From JAHEKD01 sp965204695 (lineage in GTDB: Bacteria > Pseudomonadota > Gammaproteobacteria > Arenicellales > JAHEKD01): 64,000 nt of DNA. A program made the position numbers and the translations under genes. This document shows positions 53,301 to 62,218 of this stretch, piece by piece. Position 1 is the stretch's first letter. Each line of letters starts with the position of its first letter. Below the pieces are notes generated by a model. The model ran no database searches and was not told the origin of the DNA. It saw only the letters and a list, made by a program, of their open reading frames with translations. The stretch is taken from positions 2,108,001 to 2,172,000 of the forward strand of contig OZ242007.1 in NCBI GenBank assembly GCA_965204695.1, in the 5' to 3' direction.

Positions 53301-54242
53301 ATGAGCACATTATTTGAACAATTAAAGCAATACAGCACCATCGTTGCTGACACGGGTGATATTGAAGCGATTAAAAAATTTAAGCCGCAGGATGCAACCA
53401 CAAATCCATCATTATTACTCAAAGCAGCACAATTACCGCAATATATACATTTCATGGAATCTGCCCGGGCAAAAGCTGCAGAAAAGCCAGGCGATGATAT
53501 GCAGTTAAACCTTGCTGTAGACCAGCTTGCTGTTGATGTAGGCAAAGAGATTTTAGCGATTATTCCCGGGCGAGTCTCAACCGAGATTGACGCCCGATTA
53601 TCCTTCGACACCGAAGCAACTATTGAACGTGCCCGGCGCATCATTGGTCTTTATGATCAAAACGGGATAGACAGGCAGCGCATTTTGATCAAAGTCGCTT
53701 CAACCTGGGAGGGTATCAAAGCTGCCGAGCAGCTTGAGAAGCAGGGTATTCATTGCAATCTAACCTTGTTGTTCGGCTTACCACAGGCCATTGCCTGCGC
53801 CGATGCAGGCGTTACCTTGATTTCGCCATTTGTAGGCAGGGTGCTTGACTGGTACAAAAAAACCACCGGTGAGGACTATACAGCCGAGACCGACCCGGGA
53901 GTAATTTCAGTCAAACAAATTTACAACTACTACAAATCCAATAACTATGACACGATTATTCTCGGCGCCAGCTTTCGCAACATCGGTGAAATTTGTGAAT
54001 TAGCCGGTTGTGATTTATTAACCATCTCACCCCAACTGATGCAAGAATTGAGCGAAACACAGGGTGAACTTCCTCTTAAACTTGATCCGGAAAGCGTCGA
54101 TCAAGTGCCATCAACCCCGCTTGATGAAAAAACTTTTCGTTGGCAATTAAATCAAGACCCTATGGTTACCGAAAAGCTGGCCCAAGGCATTCGCTCTTTC
54201 ACTAATGATTTGAATAAACTTAAAGCACAAATTGCAGCTTGA
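53301..54242 (+). CDS. tal: Transaldolase
   Basis: 313 residues, type 1 (TalB-like). Conserved segments DATTNPSLLLKAAQ, PGRVSTEIDARLSFD, and ILIKVASTWEGIKAAEQLE with the Schiff-base Lys, plus CNLTLLFGLPQAIACADAG and SPFVGRVLDWYKK. Transfers a dihydroxyacetone unit in the non-oxidative pentose phosphate pathway. It is unusual to find it in the origin operon. Confidence 0.96.
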   Translation: MSTLFEQLKQYSTIVADTGDIEAIKKFKPQDATTNPSLLLKAAQLPQYIHFMESARAKAAEKPGDDMQLNLAVDQLAVDVGKEILAIIPGRVSTEIDARLSFDTEATIERARRIIGLYDQNGIDRQRILIKVASTWEGIKAAEQLEKQGIHCNLTLLFGLPQAIACADAGVTLISPFVGRVLDWYKKTTGEDYTAETDPGVISVKQIYNYYKSNNYDTIILGASFRNIGEICELAGCDLLTISPQLMQELSETQGELPLKLDPESVDQVPSTPLDEKTFRWQLNQDPMVTEKLAQGIRSFTNDLNKLKAQIAA

Positions 54243-54248
54243 AAAATT

Positions 54249-54282
54249 GCCGGCCAAGGAAATGCATATGTCCGGCTTTTTT
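54249..54282 (+). terminator. Probable Rho-independent terminator after transaldolase
   Basis: GCCGG (54249-54253) ... CCGGC (54272-54276) followed by TTTTTT (54277-54282), seven bases after the transaldolase stop codon. The loop is long, so the hairpin is only moderately strong. Confidence 0.6.
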
Positions 54283-54350
54283 AAAACTATACACATGGCA
54301 GAAGCGAGCAGTGTAATGATCAGTCTAAGATCGAATAATATTCTAATACT

Positions 54351-54770
54351 CTATGGGTAGATTTCGTAATGCCTACAATCCTCTTTATACCAAGTTCCTT
54401 CAACATCCCCAGAGTAGCGTTTCCACCACCTGCTACCAGTTCCTTCATCGCAACAGCGTCTCCATTGATCATAATACTTCTCTCCAGGCGCCAAATTACG
54501 ACAAACGGGTTCTTTTATTACCTCTTGAACGCCATGGTACGCACAGCTGCCTGTATAACTTCTAGTTTGTGTTTTATCAGTTCTGTGAATCCAATAACTA
54601 TGAGGAACTGTTGTATCCATATCACAACAGTGTTTCCAACTCTTGTAATAAGCATCGGTAGGGACCAAGTCACGGCAAATTGCGTGGCTGTGTTGGGGTA
54701 AAAACGTACTCACCAAAAAAATGCAAGCAAGAGACAAACCTTTAAGTTCAAACGTTGTGTGTCTTTTCAT
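54351..54770 (-). CDS. Secreted cysteine-rich protein with a duplicated domain
   Basis: 139 residues from ATG 54770 with AGGAG upstream. Signal peptide at about 1-30 (LSLACIFLVSTFLPQHSHA). The mature part is two copies of one unit: CRDLVPTDAYYKSWKHCCD...W...C.YH and CRNLAPGEKYYDQWRRCCD...W...C.HY, each with four Cys (C...CC...C). No family recognised. Possibly a small disulfide-stabilised toxin-like or binding protein. Confidence 0.65.
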   Translation of the reverse strand: MKRHTTFELKGLSLACIFLVSTFLPQHSHAICRDLVPTDAYYKSWKHCCDMDTTVPHSYWIHRTDKTQTRSYTGSCAYHGVQEVIKEPVCRNLAPGEKYYDQWRRCCDEGTGSRWWKRYSGDVEGTWYKEDCRHYEIYP

Positions 54771-54882
54771 ATCAATTCTCCTATTCCGTATATCCATTAT
54801 AACCTTAGGTTAAATGAACAAAAGCAAAGGCAATTCAATTAAGACAACAGAGTCGCTTACGCGAACCCTAATATAAAGACAA

Positions 54883-55347
54883 CTAAGAATTTTGTTTTTT
54901 ATAGTTGCGAATCGCTTTTTTTAAGTCCCGGTATTGTTTGTTGGGCAGAAAGCTGGCTTTTTTGAGTACTTTCAAACGTTCCTCTGCTTTTTCTAAGCGG
55001 TCGGTTTGCAAATAAAGTTCGCCCAGGTATTCATTAGCCCCTCTGTGTTCGGGGTCAATGGCTAATGCGCGTATATAATATTCTTCAGCAAAAGTAAAAT
55101 CTTTCAATTTCCGGTGGCTGAAACCCAATAAATTCAACACATCAGCGTCATTTGGCCTGGAATTTTCCAGGCTTTCCAGTTGCTTGATTGCCATGGAATA
55201 ATCTTCGGCCTCGATGGATTCAACCGCTTTATCAAAATCATCGGGCAAATGTGAATACTGGCTTTTTCCACCAGGGCTGCCACCGTCTGCAAAAGCCAGG
55301 TTAAATGTTAAAGCTAAACTTAAGACCAAACTTTTTAATATAGACAT
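54883..55347 (-). CDS. Exported TPR-repeat protein
   Basis: 154 residues from ATG 55347 (MSILKSLVLSLALTF), four codons inside a longer reading. Signal peptide at about 1-22 (NLAFA). TPR-type helical pairs follow (DFDKAVESIEAEDYSMAIKQL, ADVLNLLGFSHRKLKDFTFA, AIDPEHRGANEYLGELYLQT) to about 125. It probably mediates protein-protein contacts in the periplasm. Confidence 0.78.
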   Translation of the reverse strand: MSILKSLVLSLALTFNLAFADGGSPGGKSQYSHLPDDFDKAVESIEAEDYSMAIKQLESLENSRPNDADVLNLLGFSHRKLKDFTFAEEYYIRALAIDPEHRGANEYLGELYLQTDRLEKAEERLKVLKKASFLPNKQYRDLKKAIRNYKKQNS

Positions 55348-55520
55348 GTTGTGCTCCATTGTTACTACTGGTCACAAATATATATGACAGGGTAATTGTA
55401 ACGTGATTATGTTTCAGACAGGCTTAATGGGCGGTTAATTGAATATAAATCAAAAAAATTCGCTTGAAATCAACGATATAAAGCACAAAAATATACAGTT
55501 CAGCTTTTTTCTTTATTTCC

Positions 55521-57404
55521 ATGCGATATCCAGACCAATTCGAAGTCATTGTGGTTGGTGGCGGTCATGCCGGCACCGAGGCGGCTTTGGCGTGCGCGCG
55601 TATGGGAACGAAGACCTTATTAGTGACGCATAATATCGAAACTATCGGTCAAATGTCCTGTAATCCGGCCATTGGTGGCATTGGCAAAGGTCATATTGTT
55701 AAAGAAATAGATGCACTGGGCGGAGAGATGGCCCGGGCCATTGATAAAGGGGGAATTCAATTTCGGATTCTGAATTCGCGCAAAGGTCCTGCGGTCAGGG
55801 CAACACGCGCCCAGGCTGACCGGGTTTTATATAAACAGGCGATTCGCAAAGTGGTCGAACATCAAGCTAATCTAACCCTGTTTCAGCAATCCGTTGATGA
55901 TTTGATCATTGAGCAAGACCGTGTTATTGGCGTTAAGACGCAACTGGGTGTGGAGTTTTATGCACAAGCAGTAGTGTTGACCACGGGTACTTTTTTGGGT
56001 GGAAAAATCCATGTTGGCGATCAGCAGTTTGCGGGAGGCCGTGCCGGGGATGCACCATCAAGTGCTTTGGCGATACGATTACGTGAATTACCCTTCAAAG
56101 TTGAACGCTTAAAAACTGGAACACCGCCGCGTATAGATGGACGATCTATCGATTATTCAGCTTTAGAAGCTCAACCGGGCGATGATCCGGTGCCGAGTTT
56201 TTCGTTTTTGGGCAAAGCAGCAGATCACCCACGACAAATTGATTGCCACATTACGTATACCAACGAAAAAACCCACGAAATTATTCGTGCCAATATTGAC
56301 CGTTCGGCCATGTATAGTGGCAATATCGAAGGCGTGGGCCCACGTTATTGTCCGTCGATTGAAGATAAAGTTGTACGCTTTGCCGATAAAGATTCGCATC
56401 AAATATTTATTGAGCCGGAAGGCCTGGATACAACAGAAATTTATCCCAATGGGATATCCACCAGTCTGCCATTTGAGGTGCAAATCGATTATGTGCGCAG
56501 TATCAAAGGGTTTGAAAAAGCATTAATCACCCGCCCTGGCTATGCGATTGAATACGATTTTTTTGATCCGCGTGATTTAAGACCGACACTTGAAACCAAA
56601 CATTTAAGCGGCCTGTATTTCGCAGGGCAAATCAATGGCACCACAGGCTATGAAGAAGCAGCAGGGCAGGGATTGATTGCGGGGTTAAACGCCGTATTAA
56701 AGATTCGAGGCCACACCCCCTGGACGCCAAGGCGTGATGAAGCTTACATCGGCGTGATGATAGATGATTTAATCACCCGTGGTACCAATGAACCCTACCG
56801 CATGTTCACTTCACGTGCTGAATACCGCTTGATGCTACGCGAAGATAACGCAGATTTACGTTTAACTGAAAAGGCTCGTGAGTTGGGTTTAGTAGATGAT
56901 CAACGCTGGCAGGTTTTTAGCCAAAAACGCGATGCGATTGAAAATGAACAGGCCCGCTTGGCCAGCACTTTTATTCGACCAAATCAAGAGAATCAGGATC
57001 AGATTGAACAAGTGTTGGGGCAACCGCTTAAAACAGAAATACGTACGAGTGAATTGCTAAAACGTCCAGAGGTATCCTATCGGCAATTACTGCAATTACC
57101 GGGAGCAGGAGAAGGCGTGAGTGATGAGAAAGTAGCAGAGCAACTTGAAATTCAGGCGCGTTACTCGGGTTATATCGAACGCCAAAAAACAGAAATTGAA
57201 AAACTTAAGCGCAATGAACAAACTCGATTGCCGGAAGATTTAGATTACGCCAACGTTAAAGGGCTATCGGCAGAAGTGTGTCAAAAACTAAACCAGCAAA
57301 AACCTACAACCATCGGCCAAGCTTCACGTATACCAGGCATAACGCCTGCCGCCATTTCATTATTGTTGGTACATTTAAAGAAACGCAGCATTAAAGCAGC
57401 ATAA
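55521..57404 (+). CDS. mnmG: tRNA uridine-5-carboxymethylaminomethyl modification enzyme MnmG
   Basis: 627 residues. FAD motif VIVVGGGHAGTEAALA, the signature NPAIGGIGKGHIVKEIDALGG, CPSIEDKV and GLYFAGQINGTTGYEEAAGQG, and the C-terminal helical domain that contacts MnmE. With MnmE it modifies wobble uridine in tRNA. Starts at ATG 55521; no strong ribosome binding site is visible. It is normally followed by rsmG and parAB, but not here. Confidence 0.97.
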   Translation: MRYPDQFEVIVVGGGHAGTEAALACARMGTKTLLVTHNIETIGQMSCNPAIGGIGKGHIVKEIDALGGEMARAIDKGGIQFRILNSRKGPAVRATRAQADRVLYKQAIRKVVEHQANLTLFQQSVDDLIIEQDRVIGVKTQLGVEFYAQAVVLTTGTFLGGKIHVGDQQFAGGRAGDAPSSALAIRLRELPFKVERLKTGTPPRIDGRSIDYSALEAQPGDDPVPSFSFLGKAADHPRQIDCHITYTNEKTHEIIRANIDRSAMYSGNIEGVGPRYCPSIEDKVVRFADKDSHQIFIEPEGLDTTEIYPNGISTSLPFEVQIDYVRSIKGFEKALITRPGYAIEYDFFDPRDLRPTLETKHLSGLYFAGQINGTTGYEEAAGQGLIAGLNAVLKIRGHTPWTPRRDEAYIGVMIDDLITRGTNEPYRMFTSRAEYRLMLREDNADLRLTEKARELGLVDDQRWQVFSQKRDAIENEQARLASTFIRPNQENQDQIEQVLGQPLKTEIRTSELLKRPEVSYRQLLQLPGAGEGVSDEKVAEQLEIQARYSGYIERQKTEIEKLKRNEQTRLPEDLDYANVKGLSAEVCQKLNQQKPTTIGQASRIPGITPAAISLLLVHLKKRSIKAA

Positions 57405-57847
57405 GAATCAGTAGATTATTTCTTTTTGTTCTTGCGAGTTTTTTCGACGTTTCTTTTGAACAAAATAGTACTGACTGAAAGAATTGACTCATGATCATTT
57501 ACCCCCTCTAACTCCCCCAGGTAGGGGGATGGGAAACTATTTGAAATGAGGCATGTCAGACCGATTATGGACTTTTTTACTGGGAAGCCAAATGACACTA
57601 TTAAATAAGGCCATTACTCAATGCCCGTTTCATTTCCTGGTTAATATTATTTATGCTAGTCCGTACTACTGTACCTCTTGTCATTACCAGTGGGGTAGTT
57701 ATTGGTTTTTCCGAAGCTTTTCGATTTCACTACAAGTCGGATTAAGTAGAAAAATAACTATATATTACTAAAAACCGAAAGATATAAAGCAAAGCCAGAT
57801 GACCATAGTAAAGACTATAATTCAGAGTTTTAAAAGTTTGTTGGTCT
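57405..57847. other. Intergenic stretch with a small GC hairpin
   Basis: About 440 bases with no convincing gene. CCCCC (57514-57518)-AGGTA-GGGGG (57524-57528) resembles the 13.9 kb hairpin in base content and in its position after a gene end. The rest is AT-rich and probably holds the promoter of the ceramidase-like gene. Confidence 0.4.
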
Positions 57848-58621
57848 ATGTCTCAGCGGCAAAAATTCGGCATTATCGCGATTATTTTAATTTGCATGGT
57901 CGTTATCGTTTCTGCTTTTTTTCATGGGTCTATCCCTCAAGACCCGGATTACCATTTATTTGCGGATCAACGTAAACTTTACTTGGTGCCGAACTTTGCA
58001 GACGTAACATCAAATGTTTTTTTTCTGGTGATTGGTTTACAGGGTTTAAAACAATTGTTTAACGGCCAGTTAAATATTGTCGATGAATTTAAACATGCTT
58101 ATCTGTTTCTATTTTTGGGCATTGCTTTGACCGCGCTCGGTTCTGCTTATTATCACATCTCACCATACAATCAAACTTTATTTTGGGACAGGTTGCCAAT
58201 TGCTATCGCAATGATGAGTTTGATTTCAATCATCTTGGCTGAGTTTGTTTGCCTGAAATTTGCAAAACTGGTTTTTTGGCCGGCATTAATACTTGGAGCG
58301 ATGTCTGTGATTTACTGGATCTGGACAGAAAACGCAGGTCACGGTGATTTGAGATTTTATGGGTTGGTACAGTTTTTACCAATGGCCAGTATTCCAATCA
58401 TTTTGATTTTCTTTAAATCCAGATTTAGCCATGTTCATGCATATTGGTGGTTATTATTTTGCTACGCGGCAGCAAAACTATTCGAACATTTTGATAGGGA
58501 AACTTTTTTAGCTTTAGGAATTATCAGCGGGCATACGCTCAAACACTTAATTGCAGCCTTGGGGCTATGGATACTGTTAAAGAGTTTTCAAAACCGAAAG
58601 AGTAGTGATCAATATTGTTAA
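57848..58621 (+). CDS. Ceramidase-like membrane protein (CREST superfamily)
   Basis: 257 residues with about seven membrane helices. The CREST/alkaline ceramidase metal motifs are present: GSAYYHISP with WDRLP (Ser, His, Asp), and SGHTLKHLIAA (His-x3-His) near the C-terminus, plus NFADVTSNVFFL early on. Such proteins hydrolyse amide bonds in lipids. Bacterial ones are poorly known. The stop overlaps the convergent PliI-like gene by four bases. Confidence 0.78.
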   Translation: MSQRQKFGIIAIILICMVVIVSAFFHGSIPQDPDYHLFADQRKLYLVPNFADVTSNVFFLVIGLQGLKQLFNGQLNIVDEFKHAYLFLFLGIALTALGSAYYHISPYNQTLFWDRLPIAIAMMSLISIILAEFVCLKFAKLVFWPALILGAMSVIYWIWTENAGHGDLRFYGLVQFLPMASIPIILIFFKSRFSHVHAYWWLLFCYAAAKLFEHFDRETFLALGIISGHTLKHLIAALGLWILLKSFQNRKSSDQYC

Positions 58622-59052
58622 TTGTTTTGCCGAATTTGTTGTAGTGGATCACGATCAGCAACCAGATTGCTCACCGTGTTTAATAGTTTAAGTTCATTGT
58701 TGCTAAAAGAATAAATATCTGCCATTTGAGAGTTAATGTCATCGGTTGAACGCAATAGAACAATGATTTCCATTTCTTCATCGCCGTTAATATCGGTAAC
58801 TTGTACCTTTTCTAACATACCCATTCGAGGCCGAATAATTCCGCTTCGATAAAGAATAGTATCTGGATTACCCGGATCGGTGTCGTACAATCGAATGCTG
58901 TAGCTGCCACTTTCATCCGGTTCAAACGCACCTTCTTCTGTGATGACAGTTTGATTGGTGGGTAGGGCGACCATATTAGTCAATGTTTCACCATCTGCGG
59001 CAAAGATAGAGACAGGCAGAAAAAATAAAATGGTCACTATAATTTTTTTCAT
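58618..59052 (-). CDS. PliI-like periplasmic inhibitor of I-type lysozyme
   Basis: 144 residues from ATG 59052 (MKKIIVTILFFLPVSIFA); the longer frame upstream has no export signal of its own. Signal peptide at about 1-18. The mature part has the PliI pattern: GSYSIRLYDTDPGNPDTILY, SGIIRPRMGMLEKVQVTDIN, GDEEMEIIVLLRS. Such inhibitors block invertebrate-type lysozyme, fitting a bacterium that meets marine invertebrates. No disulfide pair is evident. Confidence 0.7.
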   Translation of the reverse strand: MKKIIVTILFFLPVSIFAADGETLTNMVALPTNQTVITEEGAFEPDESGSYSIRLYDTDPGNPDTILYRSGIIRPRMGMLEKVQVTDINGDEEMEIIVLLRSTDDINSQMADIYSFSNNELKLLNTVSNLVADRDPLQQIRQNN

Positions 59053-59171
59053 GGCATATTCCTTGGTGGCACACAAAGATAGCGTAATAAGCCAATTGTA
59101 GCAATTGATAACTGAAAGCCGGCTAAATCGCTTTTTCCTGGGCAATGATTATTCTTGCCCTGATTTAGTCT

Positions 59172-59243
59172 TTTAATCGCTAGCGAGAGCTAGCTTGTCA
59201 CGGGGAAATAGATACCCCGCCGTTTATGGGGGGAGTTTCATTT
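59172..59243 (+). repeat. R2 repeat
   Basis: 'taatcgctagcgagagctag', 'cttgtcacggggaaataga', then CCCCGCCG-TTTA-TGGGGGG and 'agtttcattt'. The stem has mismatches compared with the 16.4 kb copy. It adjoins the 3' end of the GST gene on the minus strand. Confidence 0.65.
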
Positions 59244-59884
59244 CAATATTGCAACCGACCCTTCAATTCAGAAAAATCACTCATTACATATGTTTTGTAA
59301 CCGTTTCGTGAGAGTAATTTCAAATACCAATCATGGACTTTTTCAGGCAGAGCTATATCCAGATCAATTTCAACTAATCGATATATAAATACGCCAATTG
59401 AAATATCCGCTAATGAAATTGTATTTGCGCAAAGATAATCAGCGTTTTTAAGTTGGTTGTTCATTATTGAAAGGCAATCCTGACACTTACGTTGGCTTGC
59501 CTTGATATGGTTCCAGTCTCTTTGGCTGTCAGGTGTTCGGTAATAACCCCAGAATACACCGACAAAGGCGGGCTCAAAAACATCGATAGACCAGTCCATC
59601 CAGATTTCATATTGGGATCTTTTATAAGGTTCATCAAACCACCATGATTTTCCGCCATAACTGGCCGCAAGATAGCGTAAGATAGTATTTGATTCGCGAA
59701 TAATCTTATTATCATCAATAAGCACAGGTACTTTGCCCAAAGGATTAAGTGCCAGGAACTGTTCTGAATCTAACCCGCCGTGCCGACCTCCACATTCAAT
59801 ATGCTTAAAGTCCAGATTCAGTTCCGTTAGCAACCATAAAACTTTTTGCACATTGTAAGAGGTAGTTCTACCGTACAGCTGCAT
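59243..59884 (-). CDS. Glutathione S-transferase
   Basis: 213 residues. N-terminal thioredoxin-like domain: MQLYGRTTSYNVQKVLWLLT (Ser/Asn activation site region), NPLGKVPVLIDDNKIIRESN (cis-Pro and Glu-Ser glutathione contacts). C-terminal helical domain with SLADISIGVF (N-capping box). Role and substrate unknown; probably detoxification. The next gene upstream (DUF1304) is 14 bases away. Confidence 0.88.
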   Translation of the reverse strand: MQLYGRTTSYNVQKVLWLLTELNLDFKHIECGGRHGGLDSEQFLALNPLGKVPVLIDDNKIIRESNTILRYLAASYGGKSWWFDEPYKRSQYEIWMDWSIDVFEPAFVGVFWGYYRTPDSQRDWNHIKASQRKCQDCLSIMNNQLKNADYLCANTISLADISIGVFIYRLVEIDLDIALPEKVHDWYLKLLSRNGYKTYVMSDFSELKGRLQY

Positions 59885-59898
59885 AAATTAGGCTATTT

Positions 59899-60252
59899 TT
59901 AACTAAAAAATAACAACGCAAGTGCTATGGCTGCCGGGACAGACTGGATATATAGAATCTTAATCTTTTTGGTTGACCAGGCACCAAAAATACCGGCCAC
60001 CAAAACACAGCACAAAAAGAAAATCTTAATTGCAGTGCCAGAATCCCCCAAGATTAAGCCCCAGATTAGTCCGGCAGCAAGAAAGCCATTATATAAACCC
60101 TGGTTAGCGGCCAAGGTTTTTGTTTGGGTTGCAAGTTCCTGAGTTAAATCAAATGCACGAAGGCCTCGTGGTTTATCCCAGAGAAACATTTCTAGATACA
60201 GAACGTAAATGTGGATTAGGGCTACCAAGCCTACAAATATGTTAGCGATCAT
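59899..60252 (-). CDS. DUF1304 membrane protein
   Basis: 117 residues, four membrane helices (IANIFVGLVALIHIYVLYLEMF; GLYNGFLAAGLIWGLILG; IKIFFLCCVLVAGIFGAW; IQSVPAAIALALLFFS) and the DUF1304 motif EMFLWDKPRGLRAF then ANQGLYNGFLA. Function unknown. Same strand as the GST gene, 14 bases upstream of it. Confidence 0.87.
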   Translation of the reverse strand: MIANIFVGLVALIHIYVLYLEMFLWDKPRGLRAFDLTQELATQTKTLAANQGLYNGFLAAGLIWGLILGDSGTAIKIFFLCCVLVAGIFGAWSTKKIKILYIQSVPAAIALALLFFS

Positions 60253-60293
60253 TGATTGTTTTCCGTTAATTTAAGTTTTAATTGTTGAATCTA

Positions 60294-61016
60294 TTATTGT
60301 GACTTATTCTCAGGGTACATGGTATCCAAAATCTTGTCCGTTTTCACATCCCATTTAAGCAAATCACTGCGATAGTCAGCTACTTTTTTAGCAATAACCG
60401 CAACGCCTTGATTCAAAGTATTGTGCCAATTAGTTTGCGTTGGTCCATCGTCAACAAGAGAATAAATTTTACAAGGCAAACCTTCGATGTTATCAATGAT
60501 TTCAAAACCGGTGTATTGATTAAACAAGGAATGAAATCCTTGACTTGGAAAACGCCAAAAATCCCAGGGCAATTCATGTGCCGGCCAGACCGGATGGGTT
60601 GACAAAAATACATAGCCACCGGTTTTCAATACTTTGTTGATTTCGAGAACAGCTTTCCATGGGGTCAATAAATGTTCAAACACAGAGATTGAATAGACAA
60701 AGTCAAATTCATTGGTAGAGAAATAGTTTGATAGCAGATGAGCGTCACCGACCACATCAACCCCAGGGCCTTCAAGCACATCAAAGCCGACATAATGTTC
60801 ACAATTTTTAAATAACTCTCTGCGAGTGATGCCGGTAACGTTTCTGGAACCAACTTCAAGAATTGAAGGTGAGTCGATGGTTTGGGTCAAAGAGATAAGG
60901 GTCTGAAAAACACCGTGATAGGGATCATCGGCGCCATGTTTAACAAAAGGGTGATGCAAAGCGTTTATGGTTTTAAAATAAATCCTGGCTATTCTATGTT
61001 TCAATGTTAAATGCAT
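60294..61016 (-). CDS. SAM-dependent methyltransferase
   Basis: 240 residues. Class I fold: ILEVGSRNVTG (SAM-binding motif I), YVGFDVLEGPGVDVVGDAH, FDFVYSISVFEHLLTPWKAV, and the GGYVFLSTHP strand. Resembles type 11 methyltransferases that act on small molecules or cell-surface sugars. Adjacent genes do not show the substrate. Confidence 0.85.
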   Translation of the reverse strand: MHLTLKHRIARIYFKTINALHHPFVKHGADDPYHGVFQTLISLTQTIDSPSILEVGSRNVTGITRRELFKNCEHYVGFDVLEGPGVDVVGDAHLLSNYFSTNEFDFVYSISVFEHLLTPWKAVLEINKVLKTGGYVFLSTHPVWPAHELPWDFWRFPSQGFHSLFNQYTGFEIIDNIEGLPCKIYSLVDDGPTQTNWHNTLNQGVAVIAKKVADYRSDLLKWDVKTDKILDTMYPENKSQ

Positions 61017-61188
61017 AGATTCCTTGAGACAGGTTTCAAGTTTTTAATTTACTTAAAAAAGCACACACTGGGCTATTTGTTGATTTAAGTGTTTAAATGT
61101 ACTCGTTTCCAAAAATTTTTGGTAGCCTGGCGGATTTTATGTGATTGCTCAAAGCAAAGCGCTTTTTGTCTAATATCTTCAGACAAAC

Positions 61189-61509
61189 TCAATATTCTCT
61201 TTTTTCTATAAATTCATAATGTTGTGAATACTCATCCCAGCGCCTTAATACTTTTTGGGCTGCATCGGGTACATAACAGCGAGCATAATCTTCACCTTGA
61301 AAGTCTATTACATTCTGTAAAGAGTCAAAAGTCATAATAGTGATGAATTCGACTTCATCCTCACGCTCACAGCGTAATAACTCGATACTTTGGTAACCAG
61401 GAATTTGTTTGGCTTCGATGCCAGGAAAAATTTCATTATGCAGCAAATTTAGGTAAGTATCTGCATTCTCATGACTTGTCCAACCGTGCCAGATTCGTTT
61501 TATTGCCAT
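61189..61509 (-). CDS. Small dimeric alpha-beta barrel (ABM-like) protein
   Basis: 106 residues, ATG preceded by AGGAG. Pattern AIKRIWHGWTSHENADTYL, FPGIEAKQIPGYQSIELLRC, EFITIMTFDSLQNVIDF fits the antibiotic-monooxygenase-like fold. Function unknown. Its start lies eight bases after the stop of the 57-residue gene. Confidence 0.7.
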   Translation of the reverse strand: MAIKRIWHGWTSHENADTYLNLLHNEIFPGIEAKQIPGYQSIELLRCEREDEVEFITIMTFDSLQNVIDFQGEDYARCYVPDAAQKVLRRWDEYSQHYEFIEKREY

Positions 61510-61517
61510 CTGTTCTC

Positions 61518-61691
61518 CTATTTATTTTGTCGTTTTTTAGTAGCACTAAAGATTCCTGCCCAAAACAAAAATTCAAATACCAAGCCGATTACAATGAATA
61601 ATCCAGCACCGGCGATAAAACCAATTGCATAGCATCCTATGGCTGCCGTGATTAAAAGGATAAGTATGGACCAGCGGTAGAATGGTTTCAT
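61518..61691 (-). CDS. Small two-helix membrane protein
   Basis: 57 residues, starting MKPFYRWSILILLITAAIG: two hydrophobic stretches (8-22 and 26-46, GFIAGAGLFIVIGLVFEFLF) and a basic C-terminus (KKRQNK). In line with the ABM-like gene (8-base gap) and the thioesterase (18 bases upstream), so part of an operon. Unknown function. Confidence 0.65.
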   Translation of the reverse strand: MKPFYRWSILILLITAAIGCYAIGFIAGAGLFIVIGLVFEFLFWAGIFSATKKRQNK

Positions 61692-61709
61692 CTGTTATCC
61701 TAGGGGATC

Positions 61710-62147
61710 CTAGCACCCATAACCCAAAACATCAGCAAGTGGAAATTTTCCACGCACAAAAACACCGTTGCCACGTCCGATCTCTTTATTATTACTGTCA
61801 TAGACGATTGATTCTGCGATAATTTGTGATTTGTTTTGATTTACGACTTTGCCAACTGAACGTAATGAGCCTTCTGAAACAGGCCGGGTTAAATAGGTGG
61901 TGAAGGAGGTCGTCAACACAAATACTTGATCTTCGAGTGAATTAGCCGCAAAGAATGCTGCGTCATCCAACATTTTGAAATAGACCGAGCCATGCACTGC
62001 ACCGGCAGAATGGTGATAACGAGAATCTATTGCTATTTCAATCGTGGCTTGTGCGTTTGCAACTTTAATTGTCGGTAAGTAAATCTTATTGACCGGGGCA
62101 GCCAGATACATATTTTCCAGTGATTTATAGTGTTGATTGCTATCCAT
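61710..62147 (-). CDS. PaaI/hotdog-fold thioesterase
   Basis: 145 residues. Hotdog fold: RYHHSAGAVHGSVYFKMLDDAAFFAANS (the HGSVYFKMLDDA segment holds the catalytic Asp/Asn positions), FTTYLTRPVSEG and VGKVVNQNKSQIIAESIVYD. Hydrolyses acyl- or phenylacetyl-CoA type thioesters. Upstream gene of a small minus-strand operon. Confidence 0.85.
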   Translation of the reverse strand: MDSNQHYKSLENMYLAAPVNKIYLPTIKVANAQATIEIAIDSRYHHSAGAVHGSVYFKMLDDAAFFAANSLEDQVFVLTTSFTTYLTRPVSEGSLRSVGKVVNQNKSQIIAESIVYDSNNKEIGRGNGVFVRGKFPLADVLGYGC

Positions 62148-62218
62148 TTAAATGCTTAAAACAAAATGTTCGTAAGATTGGTATTTTAAGTTGGTTAACG
62201 AGCCTAGGTATTAAGTTA

